Of a stretch of 64,000 bases of DNA, positions 12,691 to 25,420 are shown piece by piece. The stretch spans positions 434,001-498,000 of the forward strand of contig JAPXFQ010001149.1 in assembly GCA_028564705.1 (NCBI GenBank), written 5' to 3'. The stretch is from Apricaphanius iberus (taxonomy: Eukaryota > Chordata > Actinopteri > Cyprinodontiformes > Aphaniidae). Numbering within the stretch: the stretch's first letter is position 1; every line of letters begins with the position of its first letter. The translations under genes and the position numbers were made by a program. The notes beneath the pieces are model-generated. The model was not told the DNA's origin. It saw only the letters and a list, made by a program, of their open reading frames with translations, and made no database searches.

Positions 12691-15048
12691 TGCAAAATCA
12701 AACTTTCGCCTAAAACAGTTTTACCTGTGATCAAAATCAAACACTGCTCTCAAATTTTAAACAAATTGCTCAAAATTAAATGAGTCAGTAAGCAATACAC
12801 CAAAAAAAAAACATATAGTTTTCAGGGAGAAGTACATTTTTAATCTCAAAACAAATTTAATATATTTATGTCATACAAAAAGCTAAAAATGGATCAGAAA
12901 TTACAGTTTTGCTCGTTGCGTTTTCTTTTGTTCTTCCTCATTGTACCCTTATTTTTACAGTGCTGGACCCAACATCTCAAAAATGTTATCTCTGTGATTC
13001 TGTAACCAGTCAAAATCTATTCAGCAGTCAGCCCTGAAAACAAATGGAAAGCACAATGTTCAGGGTCATACAATATGTTTACTGTACCATATACAGCCTA
13101 CAATGCACTGTGCTACAGTATACAATGAAAATAACAAAAATCAAATTAAAAACATGCGATCAATGGGCTTCTTCTTGTTTTGGCCTGCCCTCCTCCTCTT
13201 TCTCCTCGTTCCCCACCTTGCACTTTTTTCCCACCTTCAACAACCTGTTTGCTCTCTGAACTGGCTTATATTCGTTGTCTCATCATTCGTAACAAGTGAA
13301 ATCGATTTTGACTGATTGTGTTCAATCAATGACATTTGTGTAATTTGTAAGTTTAGTTGTTGCCACTCGTCTTTACCAGTACGGATGACATATGTATTAG
13401 AGCGCAGAAAGTGTTTCAACAATGAGAATGTGTTTGGAATTTTTCTAAACCATGTGAAATAGTTTACGGTATTGACAACAGGCTGAAGAGCTAGCTTCAG
13501 AACTTTCTTCAGCCAATGGATTTTAGTCCTTTAGCAACTGAGAAAAACTGTAATTGGTGCTTTTGGAGGCGGTAAAGAAGATGCTTTGATGCCGTTGTAT
13601 GCCAAAATGTACTTTTGAGCTTGGCTTAATAAAAAAAGGAGCAAAGTTAGCGCAAGCAGGGACGCTGCTAATAAATCACCAGTCTTAGAGAGGTAAGTAC
13701 AACCTTGAGTGACCATCAGGTCCACACGCAAGAAAACTTTGTGAAATACATGCAAGGAGGAGAATTACAGAGCTTTTAGCTGCATTTTATATTTGATTAT
13801 AGGCAGAAGAGTTGTTGTGGACCAGCTACTGGACTGTGGAGGAAATAAAAAGACCAATTGTTTGAGATGGCTCTGTTCTGTCAGTGATATCTGGCTTTGA
13901 AAGGTGAGTTGCACATTACCTTCCTTTCTGAGTTGTTTGCCAAAAGCGTTTAGTGTGTCTATAGGTTTGATTGTATTCTTGATTGGCAGACATCGTTAGA
14001 ATCACAAGAATCTCAGCTTTTCATCTATCTCTAATATGTAAATGGAATGTTGTAAAAATGTCAAGGGGTTAAATTAAAAAGCTGTTTACTTGTTGGAAAG
14101 TCTAAATATCAAAATAACTACAAAGGGACTTTAGGGTTTATGCATAAATGTACGCAGAATAAATCCTAAAAACAATTAAACTGATTGTTTTCAATAGTTT
14201 TTATCTAATAATCCAGCCATAAATACAGTTTTATAGTAGCTAGTTTTTGTGTCTCACGATTGAAGTGAATTGAAAAAGTACTGAACCATGAGTAGGTGTG
14301 CGTTGCACATTTACCATTAGTGATCTTGGTTGTGTGGTGGGTTCAGATATATTCACACCACCAATGTTAAAATCCCAGAGTGGAGTCAGAAAGAAATGAG
14401 GAAGGTGAAAAGTGCAACCTTATTAGTAAAGCAGTATTTTGACATTCAATAATAGATTTTACTTAGTAGTATTTCAGATTCGTTAGTGGTGGGTTTAAAT
14501 GTCCAAATGGATGTTGTCCACCTAAATGGAAATCGTAAAAATACAGAAAATGTTAAAAGCTGATAAAAAAAACGTGTATAAATAAGGGATGAAAAATCTG
14601 GAAAAGAAGTGAGGTTATTATAATTTATGTATGAAAATTAATATAGAACTTTATTATAAACATAATGCAGTGTAAATGAAGAAGTTTAACAAAATTACCT
14701 ATCACAACTTTTGTGTCTGTGAACATCTGCTGTGAGCAAATGTTAAGGTTAGCTTTTGTCACTGGAGACGTCTTATATAAAGATGAATAAAAGTCAACAA
14801 AAACAGTTCTCACTACACATCTGTGGGGTCAAAAATAAACAGAACGTGACAAGATTATGTAAAAAGAAAGATTATATGAGATACAGATAGACTGTATGAA
14901 CTGAGCAGAGATGGAGAACTGGTGGAGAACAGGAGGAGGCAAATCCCATGGCAATGGCTCGGTCAGAGCAGGGATATTTTTAGTGGGTGTACATGAAGGC
15001 ATCTCACTATCCATCTGCTGTTCTTCAGTAGCACTGAAACAACTACTG
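12691..15048. other. Intergenic DNA, no gene seen
   Basis: AT-rich. 13010-13530 has the look of an old DNA-transposon relic (a 'gggcttcttcttgttttgg' segment between AT-rich arms), but I found no second arm that would settle it. 14330-15000 contains nothing recognisable. Confidence 0.45.
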
Positions 15049-16810
15049 TACAGGCATGCATCTACAGGTGAAACTTGGAAAATTAGAATGTAGTGTGACA
15101 GTTTATTTCAGTAATTCAACTGAAAAGGTGAAACTAATACATAAAATGGACTCATTACATGCAAAGTGAGATATTTCAAGTCTGTATTTGACCTTTATTT
15201 TAAAAAATAGTGGTTGAAAAATGTGGGACTTCAAAAAGTATAATCATACATATGTACTCAGTAGTTGATCTTTTGCATCACTTCCTGCCTCAATGCGGCG
15301 TGGCATGAAACCTGGCAGCCTCTAGCTCTGCTGAGGTGTTATGAAAGACGCTTCAATAGCGGCCTTCAGCTCTTCTGCATCGTTCCATCTCAGGTCTCTC
15401 ATCTTTGGCGATGCTCCATAGATTCTCTATGGGGTTAAAGGTCATGCCAGTTTGCTGGACAATCAAGGCCAGTAATCCCATCATGGTTAATGAAGCAGGT
15501 TTTGGTACTTTTGGCAGTGTGGGAAGGTGCAAAGTCCTGCTGGAAAATGCAGTTAGCATCTCCCTAAAGCTACAGAAGGAACCATGAAGTGCTCCAAAAT
15601 GTCCTGGAAGATGGCTGTGGTGACTCTCGACTTAATAAAGCCCAGTGGACCAACAATATCAGATGATATTGCTCCCCAAGTCAACACACACTCTGGAAAC
15701 TTCAAGCATCTCGGATTGTGTGCCTCTCCATTCTTCCTCCAGACTCTGGGACGTTGGTTCCCAGATGAGATGCAGAATTTGCTCTCATTAGGGCAGAAGA
15801 CTTTGGACCACTGAGTAACAGACCAGCAGCAGGAAGACAACATTAGAAGCCCATGTCCACGATCTGTCTGTGTGGTGGCTCTTAATGCACTAACTCCAGC
15901 CTCAATCCACTCCTTATGAAGGTCCCCAACATGGCCTTTACCTAACAATCCTCTACAGGCTGCTTATCCAGCCCATTCAGATGTTGTCAATCCATTAAAT
16001 GGCCGTTATTAGCGGTTATTACTCCCATTAAATGCTGTCAGACTGTGCCCTCTCTACCTACTAGTAGGTTATCTACCATTCTTATCGCTGATAACAGCCA
16101 ACTGTCTGCAAGTGTCAAAAATACTTCGTCAGAGTAGCATTTCATTACGCGAGTTATCTAACCAATTTTAACCAACCCATAAGTTTTGTGTCCTAACCTT
16201 AAGGTCACAGAAGGACAAATATACTTTCTGACAGCATTTAATGGGAGTGATAACTGCTAATAAAGGCCATTTAATGGGCTGATCACATCCGAAACGGGTG
16301 GGTTATTGCTGCTTCTGCACCTCTTCTCTTCCTTCTACGTAACTTTCTATTCATGTGCTTTGATGCAGCACTTTGTGAACATCCATCTTATTTTACGATG
16401 ACCTTTAGAGGCTTTCCTCCTGATGGAGAGTGTCAGTGATGGTTTTCTGCCCAACTTTCAGGTCAGCATTCATCCTCATGTTTGTAAGTCCTACTAAACC
16501 AGACAGAGATGAGTTAAAAGCTCAGGAACCCTTTGTAGGTGTTTTAACTGATTAAGCTGTGACACTTTGAGTCGAAAATATTGAATCTTTTCATTATATA
16601 TTCTGAGTTTTCATTGAATTCTAATTTTCTGAGATTCTGAATTGGGGTTTTCAAAAGCTGTAAGCCATAATCATCAAACATATAACAAATAAAGGCTGGA
16701 GACATCTTACTTTGGTAATGAATGTTTATCATATATTAGTTTCCAGTGTTGTTCCTGAATAAGTTAATTGAACGACCCTTCATGAACTCCTTCATATCGT
16801 TACTGAACTC
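15049..16810 (-). mobile_element. Tc1/mariner-type element, decayed, full length, with nested MITE
   Basis: The left arm ('aaacttggaaaattagaatg', 'tttcagtaattcaac', 'aggtgaaactaatac', 'gactcattacatgcaaagtg') reappears in decayed inverted form at about 16680-16790. Between the arms the minus strand encodes fragments of a Tc1-like transposase: at 15948-15553 (KVFCPNESKFCISSGNQRPR, VWRKNGEAHNPRCLK, TWGAISSD) and at 15559-15353 (NPIENLWSI, the motif around the third acidic residue). The frames are shifted and stop-ridden. A 290-bp MITE interrupts it at about 15990-16278. Not functional. Confidence 0.85.
15992..16278. mobile_element. MITE with about 50-bp inverted ends, nested in the Tc1-like element
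   Basis: The left end 'ccattaaatggccgttatta...ctcccattaaatgctgtcag' and the right end 'ctgacagcatttaatgggag...ggccatttaatgg' are inverted copies with a few mismatches. The interior is about 185 bp and non-coding. Transposase-like sequence of the host element continues on both sides, so the MITE landed later. Confidence 0.8.
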
Positions 16811-19800
16811 ACTGTATGTTGGTCAGGTGAACGTTAAAGTCAAAAAACTATTCTGGCCTTTCAGTTCAGTTTCCTTTCCTTCAGTTACCTTTCCGCTGAC
16901 ACTACAAATACCACATGAATCCCACTTCCCTCCTAAAAAAATCAATATTGTTAATATCGGCCTGGTTTTACTTTCAAGGCTGATACGTTAAAAAACGTCA
17001 GCAGATAGTGATGTTGAGGCCGATACTTTGTGCCTTCCTAATTCAGATCCTTTAACGATGCAACAAAAACCAGAACAGACCCATAGAGTACCTGTCCCAG
17101 TGTACAGTTATACATGATTACGATAGAAACTAGCAACTTTTAGAAGGTTTACCCATTTCATCAGCCCCTAATGTAGAGTATGTACTCCATTGTGATCCGA
17201 TTGTACTGGTTTTTCAGCCAAACTTTGTTCTACCGTGTGAGGCGATTGCTAAAAAATAAGCAGACAGCATAACGCTGTAAGACAGGGAGCAGCGCAGATG
17301 AAGAGAGGTAAAAAGCTGACTACGTTGATGTGGAACCACAAGAATAGTGCAACCTGGAAGTCGCTCCAATCCTGCACCTGCACCTTTATAAAACGAGCTC
17401 TCCAGTGAGTTTCCCTGGCTCTCGCTCACTTGTTTCTCCTTCTCTTGCCTTTCCATGTGCTGTGGCCTGGGGCGTTGTCATTTTCAGCAGCTTTTCTCCT
17501 CACTCTGCACTCTGTGTGTGCGCTAATTGCGACCATCCTCTGAGAAAGGGAGAACGGCGAGGAGTGGATGAGCCAGCTTCTCTGGTAAGACTCAGCGTGG
17601 AGCAACAGACACCTGGTCTGCCTGAAGGGCAAGGAGTAGATGGTAGACTTGCTTTTCTTTTGTTCTTCCCTCCTCTCACTTTCAGTTTGACCTCTGCCTC
17701 TCTTTCTCTCTGTCTGCTCTCCTCCATCTTGGAGCAAACAGCTGCCGTACCAATGCAGAGGCAGCCCAGCCCATCCGATCCATCAGAATCCTCTCACTGC
17801 TAAATTCATGGATGGAAACAAAACCTTGGAAGTCAAGCACTTTAAAGAAAGCTTAAAATGGAAGTATTTCAATGAAAATGTGATTGAAAGTGTGTTTTCC
17901 TGTCGGTATTTTGTGTTTCTACACCCATCTATTTATTTATAACATTTATTATTTGACTTGATCGGAATGACCAGGCAGAAAGGGAATAAAGACTTTATGT
18001 CTGTGTACCTTGATATTTGACCTACTGCCTCTCAGAATGTAAATCTCTTAGATGGTTGCAAAAACAACAGATTTGTTTGATTAAATCCACAAGGTAGTAT
18101 GATTTTCCACATTTTTCAGTCAATTCCAGATCCAGGGATTATGTCCTTGTTTTTAAGATTGCAGAAATCAAAGGGAAAAAAACCAAAAACAAATTATAGA
18201 CCAGATCTATGTCATGACTTTGAGAATCGGTGGTTTTTTGGGGGTTTAGACATTTCTCCTGTTGTGTGTTTTTTCAACACAGGATTAAAATGTTACTACA
18301 GTGTCAAAAATAAACCAGAACATGGATTGTTGTTGCAGGATCTGGGAGAAGTCACACGATGCAGCATTAAACCAATATGATACTTGGTATTTCATATTTC
18401 AGGTGCTAGCTGGTGCTAGCTAGCGTTAGCCCCAGACATCATAAAGCCTATGCCACTTCTGATTTGTAGGCATTTAAATTGCACATTTTTAAAATCAAAT
18501 AAATCCAGTTTCACTTAAAAACAACAGTTAAAACACACATCATTAGTTCGTTGACAGAGACGAATAGTTAAAAAAATGGGGCCCTACTCCGTGCGTTCTT
18601 GTGTAGGTGACAGAGTCTTTGCGGCGATGAATAATGACGTTGCGTCAATCAGTCTCCGTCAAAACGGAGAAGCGTAAACTACGCTTTACACCTACTTCTG
18701 TAAATGTGCATGTTTTTCCCAAGTCCGTTCCATCCACTTTTCATTCTTCGCCTTGAAGGGTTGTGGTGGGTCTGGTGCATATCTTTAGCGGTTATCGGGC
18801 GAGAGGCGGGTTACACTCTGGACATGTCCACTGTGCACCCAGTTAGACGCGCTTCATAATCCCAATGTGCGGCAAAGACAGATGTTTTGCGGTGCCTGCT
18901 GCTGCTGCTTTGACTGCACGCTTTTCTTCGGTACATTATGGATTTGAAAAACTGCTCTTCGACTTCTGGTCAGCAGTTTTAACATGTTTCCTCATGGTAA
19001 AACTTTATGTCTGAAGTGATTAACGTTGTACGTGCAATCTCCAGTGCAGGAGAAAGGCATGGATTCTGGCTGCAGATTTCAAAAGTACCAGTTTGGCACT
19101 GGTATCGGATAAAACCTAAACCCATCCCTATGAGTGGCCTGTGAGCACTTTCTTGAAAAAGGAGAAACCAATAATATACAGATAAAAATGAGCCATTTTA
19201 CACTTGTATTCATTGTTTTGTTTTATTGATATCAACTCTTGACTTTCTTAAATGGACAGGAAACAGTCCTTTGTTTTATTATTAATAAATTCAATCCATT
19301 ACGGTTAATGATTTCAGCTTTAACAAAGACCAAGAAGCTCTTTGCTTCTTTAACTTTTACATAAAAAGGGTTCCTTTGGAAAAGTCAATAAACAAGTTCT
19401 AGAAAAGATTTTAAGCGATTTTTTTGAAGTACCGTTTAAAGTAGCTGAATATTCTACGCTCTGGTTTAAGGTATTTTGGTATCACGTGAACACATGTAAC
19501 ATCAGTAAATAAAAAAATAAGATGAGACTGATCCTTTCAGAGGGTGTAGTACTGCATGTCGCCACAGCGTGTCTCAGATTTATAGCCTGTGCTTCTTTGT
19601 ATACATCTGAAAACTGCTCCCTGGGTTTTCCACTCAGCGTTGACAGTCACCATGGGCTCTGTGGCCATATGTGCACATGGAGGAAGAGTGATGAAAAAGT
19701 TGCCCGTTTTCATATTCAAGTCTGACATATTGAGGAATGGAAAGATGCTCGTGGAGTGCTTGTGGGCAAAGACAGTGACATACGGACTCGGTTTCTCTCC

Positions 19801-21210
19801 CTCTCTCTCTCCCTCCGATACACATGCGCACACAACTCTTGGTCAGCAGCACAGATGAGTTCTGGGAAAACAAGCAGCTGCAGGAGGAGGAAAAGACCAT
19901 AAGGCTGGACGGCTTGCCAAATTTCATCATCTATTATGGGTTGCCTGCAATGCACACACTACTGCAACCAGAGCCATCTCTCAGATTCACATGAAATCAC
20001 AGATTTGTGTGCACTCACATGCGTTTCGCATGCATAGATTTACATGGACTTTGGTAGTTCGTTTCAAAGCCCTGCATCTTATAATAAGCACAACCTTAAA
20101 GGTTAAATGCAAGCTTCAGAACAACAGATAGAGTGGATTGCTTTGTTACAGACCGTATCATTTCCAAAAAGATTAAAAATCTATAATTACATAAAGAAAC
20201 TGCAATGTTGATATGCTTTCCCCATCATCTCATTCACAAAAGAGGTCATAATCTTGGTTTTACTGCTTTTGTTCAAGTAGAAACAGATATATACAAGGTG
20301 GATCACAAGGGCCAAGTTTACAACCTCATGCAATGATTTCCAAGCAGGGTGTGGCATACCTACTGTAAAATACACATCACATACAAGGTTAATGAAGGAA
20401 ATGCAGTTGGGTTTAGGTCAGAGGCCTGAAAAGGAGAGCTGTTGTTAGTGTTAAAACAGATCAGAGAAGATGTTGGATTTGGAGGAACAATGAGAGTTCA
20501 GAACTACAGCAAACACCAGCAACTATTTCCATTCCACTTGCGTTGACTTTGCAATGGAGCACAGGAAGGTACAAGAGACAATGCCGGAACAGGTTATAAT
20601 GAACAAAATAACTTTTTTTTATGAGTACCTTTTAAAGGGACAAAGGAGTAAATGGAATAACACGAGTCCAGAGATAATGCAGTCTGAGCAGAAGGGTTTG
20701 GAGTCTGGTTCAGAACAGACGGAAAGACTGAATATTGTAAATGTGTGGAGGGCCTTAAATGTATATATGCAGGGTGAACTCTTACAGTGAGCCACCACTG
20801 TGCTCAGTAACCGCAAATATGATGTACGTTTCAGCAACATAAAGGGTTGGAAATCTGGGGCCAGTGTGAGGGTATAAGTTTTATCTTCAGTCTTTGTTGG
20901 TGCTTTTCTTATATTTTATCTCAGACTTTTTCTTTCCCCTCACACCATCTCCCTTGTTTTTAATTTACTTGCACTGTGTAAAAACACTCCCTATTTTCAG
21001 GTAGTGGTTGTAAAATGTTACGTTCTCGAGACTAGATACCAAATAGGTATGTGATGTACGGTTTCTACTACACATCATGAACATTACTGCATTACGTAAG
21101 CGGTTCGGGGAACCAATCAAATCGGTGTATCTGATGTAGGCGGGTCACAGACAAGCTAAGCTAATGACGACAGCGCTGCAACGTCTGGAATCATTTAATA
21201 AACATTGAAA
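16811..21210. other. Intergenic DNA, no gene seen
   Basis: 17400-17800 has frames of 103-132 residues on opposite strands that are low-complexity and resemble nothing known. 18540-19131 looks like old transposon DNA: a decayed 'gggcgagaggcgggttacac' repeat at 18724-18838 and a hAT-like end 'cccatcccta' at 19122-19131. A GCTAGC cluster lies at 18404-18430. 20550-20790 has a 78-residue frame of unknown nature. Confidence 0.45.
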
Positions 21211-21211
21211 G

Positions 21212-21502
21212 ATGGCTACAGATGAACACCAGTTGTTTGAAACGGCTTTGGCCGATACAATGAACGAGTTAGACATGGCTTTTCATCTAAAAGACGAACA
21301 GAAACCTACCCATGAATCGTTTCTTTGCAAGAAGGACGTTTTTGCTGACTCGATACGGCAAGACTTTAATCTACCAGTTAGCTCCACTGGTAGCTCTGGT
21401 TACATAACACAGTGTATTGTTGTGATTGGTTGTGGCGTTATCCAATTGCGTGCAGTGACAGTTTCAAATGCATGCTTCTTAATCTTAATAGCTGCTTCTT
21501 AA
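21212..21502 (+). pseudogene. RecQ-like helicase N-terminal fragment (probably transposon-borne)
   Basis: The ATG frame reads MATDEHQLFETALADTMNEL..., then HLKDEQKPTHESFLCKKDVF, which resembles the LK-x-EQ...SFL...KKDVF stretch just before the Walker A motif of RecQ-family helicases carried in fish transposable DNA. The expected ATP-binding motif is present but in another frame: 21352-21396 reads YGKTLIYQLAPLVA-like sequence, so a short deletion after KKDVF shifts the frame. No helicase motifs II-VI follow. The 5' flank (21050-21200) is GC-richer and could be the old element's leader. I regard it as a dead fragment, not a host gene. Confidence 0.55.
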
Positions 21503-21854
21503 TTTTAATAGATTAGGGTCTGGATTTCCCCAGGCTACTTGTAAGAGGCATTGCTTGTAAAGTTACACAGTTAAGAACAGTTTGAGTTATTTAGAAGAAA
21601 ATGGGAGTTCATTTTCCAAGTCATTTATTCATTCTTAATCGTCACAGTTTTAAACTATTTATGTAACTGTAAAGGGGGTAGGGCCTTAAAAGTGTACACT
21701 TCAATCTACCTATTTTTCGAACTATTGAACTGTTAAATGTTGATTGTAATTATTATTTTGTTTTTTAAATGTGTTAACTTAAAAAAATAAATAAACTTGA
21801 AAAAATTGCATTTCCTGCAAAAATGCACTGTGAATGCTGAAAGTTGAATTAATT

Positions 21855-22705
21855 TTAAAGGGACTATATCATGCTATTTTACAGCTTTAAACTTCTGAGA
21901 TATACATATATATACTAAATTGTTACCGTTGGTGTTATACAGTATTAGTTTGTCCTGAAATTTAACTTGTATCCTGTAGTTAATGTTAGGCAACGAAGTA
22001 AAACAGCTCATTTCCTGAGAAAAACAGTGCTGAGGTTCATTGAAATCACAAAGTACCATAATGAAACTGTTATATTAAGGGCTCAGACGTTTGGTTTATT
22101 TTTTTGTTTTTTTGTAAAAAACTGAGTCATTAAAGCCAATTTCATTTGCTAAATCTCCAGGCTTTAGACAGAGCCAAAAACAACTAGCTAAGTCCCTTAA
22201 GCAAATCTTTCCAGCCCTGTATATAAAAAGCTGTGGGTGTTGTTTGCACTCGTTTACTGAAAATTCTGAGATGCTACAGATCAATTAATTAACCACACAA
22301 TGCTGTTATAAGATCACATATGCAACCAAGCGGGCGTTTTCACAAAAAAGTAAAAAATCCAACAAAAAAAGTGTTTTAAGCTGCCAAAAACCGAAGAAGC
22401 CATGAACTGTGAGAGGGAGGGGGGGGTGTTTGAAACTCTAGCAAAGGTAAGCCGCTCTGCCTTCAGGGGAGCTGCAGACACCTCTAGCTCTCCCTTGTTT
22501 CCAACTAGTGATGTCACTAGTTGAACACTCAGTCGTTTTCTAGGAGAGGGAGGGGCAGCTGCTATGAGAGCAGAATTCATGAGGATTACTCAGACATGCG
22601 TGAATTAAGCCAAAAACCACTATGGTGGAGTTTTTAATGATGAAATTGCATTACCAGATGGTTGAAAACTCCAAAACTTGATCTTGCATGATATAGGCCC
22701 TTTAA
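21855..22705. mobile_element. T2/Kolobok-like MITE flanked by TTAA
   Basis: The left end ttaaagggactatatcatgc is the inverted copy of the right end gcatgatataggccctttaa with one mismatch in 20. TTAA is present at both outer edges (21855-21858, 22702-22705). Ends of the type TTAAAGGRR with TTAA duplication define the T2 group described in Xenopus (Kolobok superfamily). The interior has no transposase. Length 851 bp. Confidence 0.75.
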
Positions 22706-23129
22706 GAAAAAAGCTTGTAGTGGAAGTACCATTTTTTTGTAACCTGGGCCTTAATGTAAAAAATGTGCAAGCTATGTTTTAATTTTAAAGCATCAACTTT
22801 CATTGTGCGATTTGACGTCTGGACACACTGACCGGTGTGAATATGGCATAAATAAGGTATCATCTGCCTTATCTGTGAATTTTAATTTCAACAATTTTTT
22901 TTATGAATTGCTAGCACTATTCCCCTGTGACTTCTGAGTGCTTCTGAGGTATTTTGTTGTTATCCGAGGTGTTTTACATGTTTTTATTCCAACTTTCACC
23001 GACCGATGTCACTGCCTGATTAGGTTACAGGAAAGGAGCCTGTGGAGCTGAACTTAGTCCACTTGGTTATTTTGTCTGTGCAATTTGGAAACACGTAAGC
23101 ATGAATCATGTGTTTGCAGGAGCACGTTC

Positions 23130-23370
23130 TGTGGAACCGACCACTGTCAAGCAGAGAATGAAAGTCCCACTCAGACTACAACTGCGATGGGGCACCACAG
23201 AGATGTCATTGAAACAGCTTTTTGTTCCAAGTTAGAATAAACGGCAGTAAAACACCCTGGATGACAACAACAAAGCACCTCTGTGATGCTCCAAACTTAC
23301 AGGGAAATAGATCTAGACATTCATAATAACACATTAAAGGAGTTTTTTTGGAGATAATGCTTTGTTAAGA
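23130..23370 (+). repeat. Unidentified dispersed repeat, copy B
   Basis: Partner of 4515-4755. It starts 'ggaaccgaccactgtcaag', then 'gaaagtcccactcagactac', and ends near 'ggagataatgctttgtt'. Same orientation as copy A. Confidence 0.55.
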
Positions 23371-23384
23371 GGCTACATTTTAAA

Positions 23385-23580
23385 TTAGCTAAAATGCTAG
23401 AGTTACCTAAAATGTTAGCTACAACACTAGTGGCAGCATGTTGGCAAAGACTAACATATTGTTTAAAAATAACTTCGTCCATTCAGAAAATTAATAAGCT
23501 GAAACAATATTATCCAACATTAGCTAAAATGCTATTGTTAGCTTAAATGCTAGTGGTAGCATGTTGGCAAACACTAATTC
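23385..23580 (+). repeat. Imperfect tandem duplication, period about 135 bp
   Basis: 'ttagctaaaatgcta' followed by 'ctagtggcagcatgttggca' (23385-23455) recurs as 'ttagctaaaatgcta' and 'ctagtggtagcatgttggca' (23520-23575). GCTAG/TTAGC words repeat throughout. A decayed minisatellite. Confidence 0.65.
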
Positions 23581-24029
23581 ACATTCACACCAATTAGCTA
23601 GCTAAATATTTAGTTAAGAAGCTTAATATTTATCAGTTGTTTACTTAATATTTGATTTTTATATATTAACATAATATGGAAGCAAATATGACTTTGAGAA
23701 ATGAACCCGCAAATTTTTTTCATGGCAGGGTAAATGACCCAAATTATTGGTGTTCATTTTTGACTCTTTAACTTACAAACTGTGCCCCATTGGTGATGGA
23801 AACCTCATTCAGACGTTGAATCAGTTTTTGCCCCAAACATTTTCCTTTCAAAAAAAAATTGGTTTCAATGTATATTCCCACAATTTTCAAAACAAAACAA
23901 TGTTTAAAGCTTGGATAATGGGGAAAATACTTGTTAGATCCATTGTGTTTGAGAATTCTCCCGAAACGTAACATGTTTATCCAGACTTTGCTCATCCTGA
24001 AGGTAAATCTAAAACACGGTTTTGTCTAT

Positions 24030-24360
24030 TCTTGGTCCCGTCTTTATTAAACGGGACAACTTGTTGTCACACATCTTTTCAGTGGGAACACTTTAGCAGA
24101 AGCCATTACCGCCCAGCAGTAAATCGCCTTGTAAATTACAGTGGCCGGGTAATAAAGCCAGATTTGTATATCACCGGGAGTGGAGACTGTGTCTGTCTTG
24201 TAAATTTAATTAAACAGCAGGTGCGAAATCAGGTCATATGGCTTTGATGTGCCCCATGTGAGAATGACAATCAGACAAAGATTCAGATACGAGCTCCATT
24301 AACATATTTTTGCATGTGGTGGGCGGCTTGTTCTGAGGCAGGGCGAGGTTCGCCCATCAC
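24030..24360. promoter_or_regulatory. Candidate conserved non-coding element
   Basis: Unique-looking, repeat-free, GC-balanced DNA with homeodomain-like cores (taaattacag, tttaattaaac) and E-boxes (caggtg, catatg, catgtg), with no coding frame above 71 residues. It resembles developmental enhancers in base composition only; no alignment was possible. Confidence 0.3.
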
Positions 24361-25420
24361 CTTGTACGGTATTAAAATTTCCAGAATTAAAGTGGATTCA
24401 AATTAGCTTTAACCTTCAGTTTAAATAGATGGAAAGTAACAAATTTAAAAAGTAGCTAATCTATGGAAAAAATGCCTCTTGATTGTTTCAAGTGGGCATA
24501 AACACGGTCATTAGTGAGGACTGGAACACTTTCAGACTAATTGGTTCACCTCTTTACTGTATCGCAGACCTAATCTGCTAAAAGCAGCGCAACAACTTCA
24601 TTTGAAAAAGAGAAAAATAAATTCATTACCTGCACAAGTGTTTATTTTAAAAACGGCAGGTGGAACCATGTTATAATATAGATCTCCCTCAGGCTGATGT
24701 GCACTGAAGCCAAAAATCATCCTCTTATGGCTGTGCTGACCTGTGACTCTGTCAAACGTGCTGTCTTGGCTCCAGAAGGCCCTCTCCTGCACTTCGGTTT
24801 GAGCTCTTCGCCAGAGAGGCCGCGCGTGTGCGTGTCAGCCGCATCAGTTGACCTGTCTGCAACACCTTCACTTGTTCGTTTTTTTTTCACTGGGAAGAAC
24901 TGGTTGATAATTACCACCTAGGATGTAGCCATCTGTGCCACCCTTTCACGGCCTGTTAAGCTTGCTTTTCAAAAAGTTTACTGTTGACAGAGGGCACGCG
25001 AGAGGAGCCAACGCTGGAGAGAGCGAACACTCTCAGGCAGCGTTAAGGAGGTGATTTACAGACAGAATCTGGAGGAGGTGAAGGAGTGGGTGTTGAGTGG
25101 GAGAGGAGGCTCGTTAATGGGGAGGGGTCAGTTAAAGGCATGGTTTTAGTGATCTCTAAACCACATCAATCTTCAGTCAGAAAATTCGTGCTGGTTAAAG
25201 TCGCTTTAATGAGATGCAGTAGAAAATGTTGGCTTGACCAGAGTCTCTCTGGCTGGATGGGGGCATTACCTACCACGGAACTGCCCCTCTCCCACTTGTT
25301 GCTGCAGGTCTGCTAGCAACTCCGCAACAATTTTCCCCCTCTCAATTAAAGGCTAATTTGGATGTTTGGAAATATTTCTGTTATTGCATGGGCACTTATG
25401 ATGATGCTCAAAGTCACAGA

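Larger units (their letters stand above)
22706..25420. other. Intergenic DNA, no gene seen
   Basis: It contains the second copy of the 4515 repeat (23130-23370), a local tandem duplication (23385-23580) and a GC-balanced block at 24030-24360 that is the best conserved non-coding candidate in the window. Frames up to 76 residues resemble nothing known. Confidence 0.5.

Noticed and set aside
13010..13530. Possible decayed DNA transposon
   Set aside because: Composition is suggestive, but no inverted ends, target duplication or coding similarity could be shown.
17405..17803. 132-residue plus-strand frame and 103-residue minus-strand frame
   Set aside because: Both are low-complexity (Ser/Pro/Leu or Arg/Glu/Lys) and mutually overlapping, which indicates C/T-rich DNA and not a gene.
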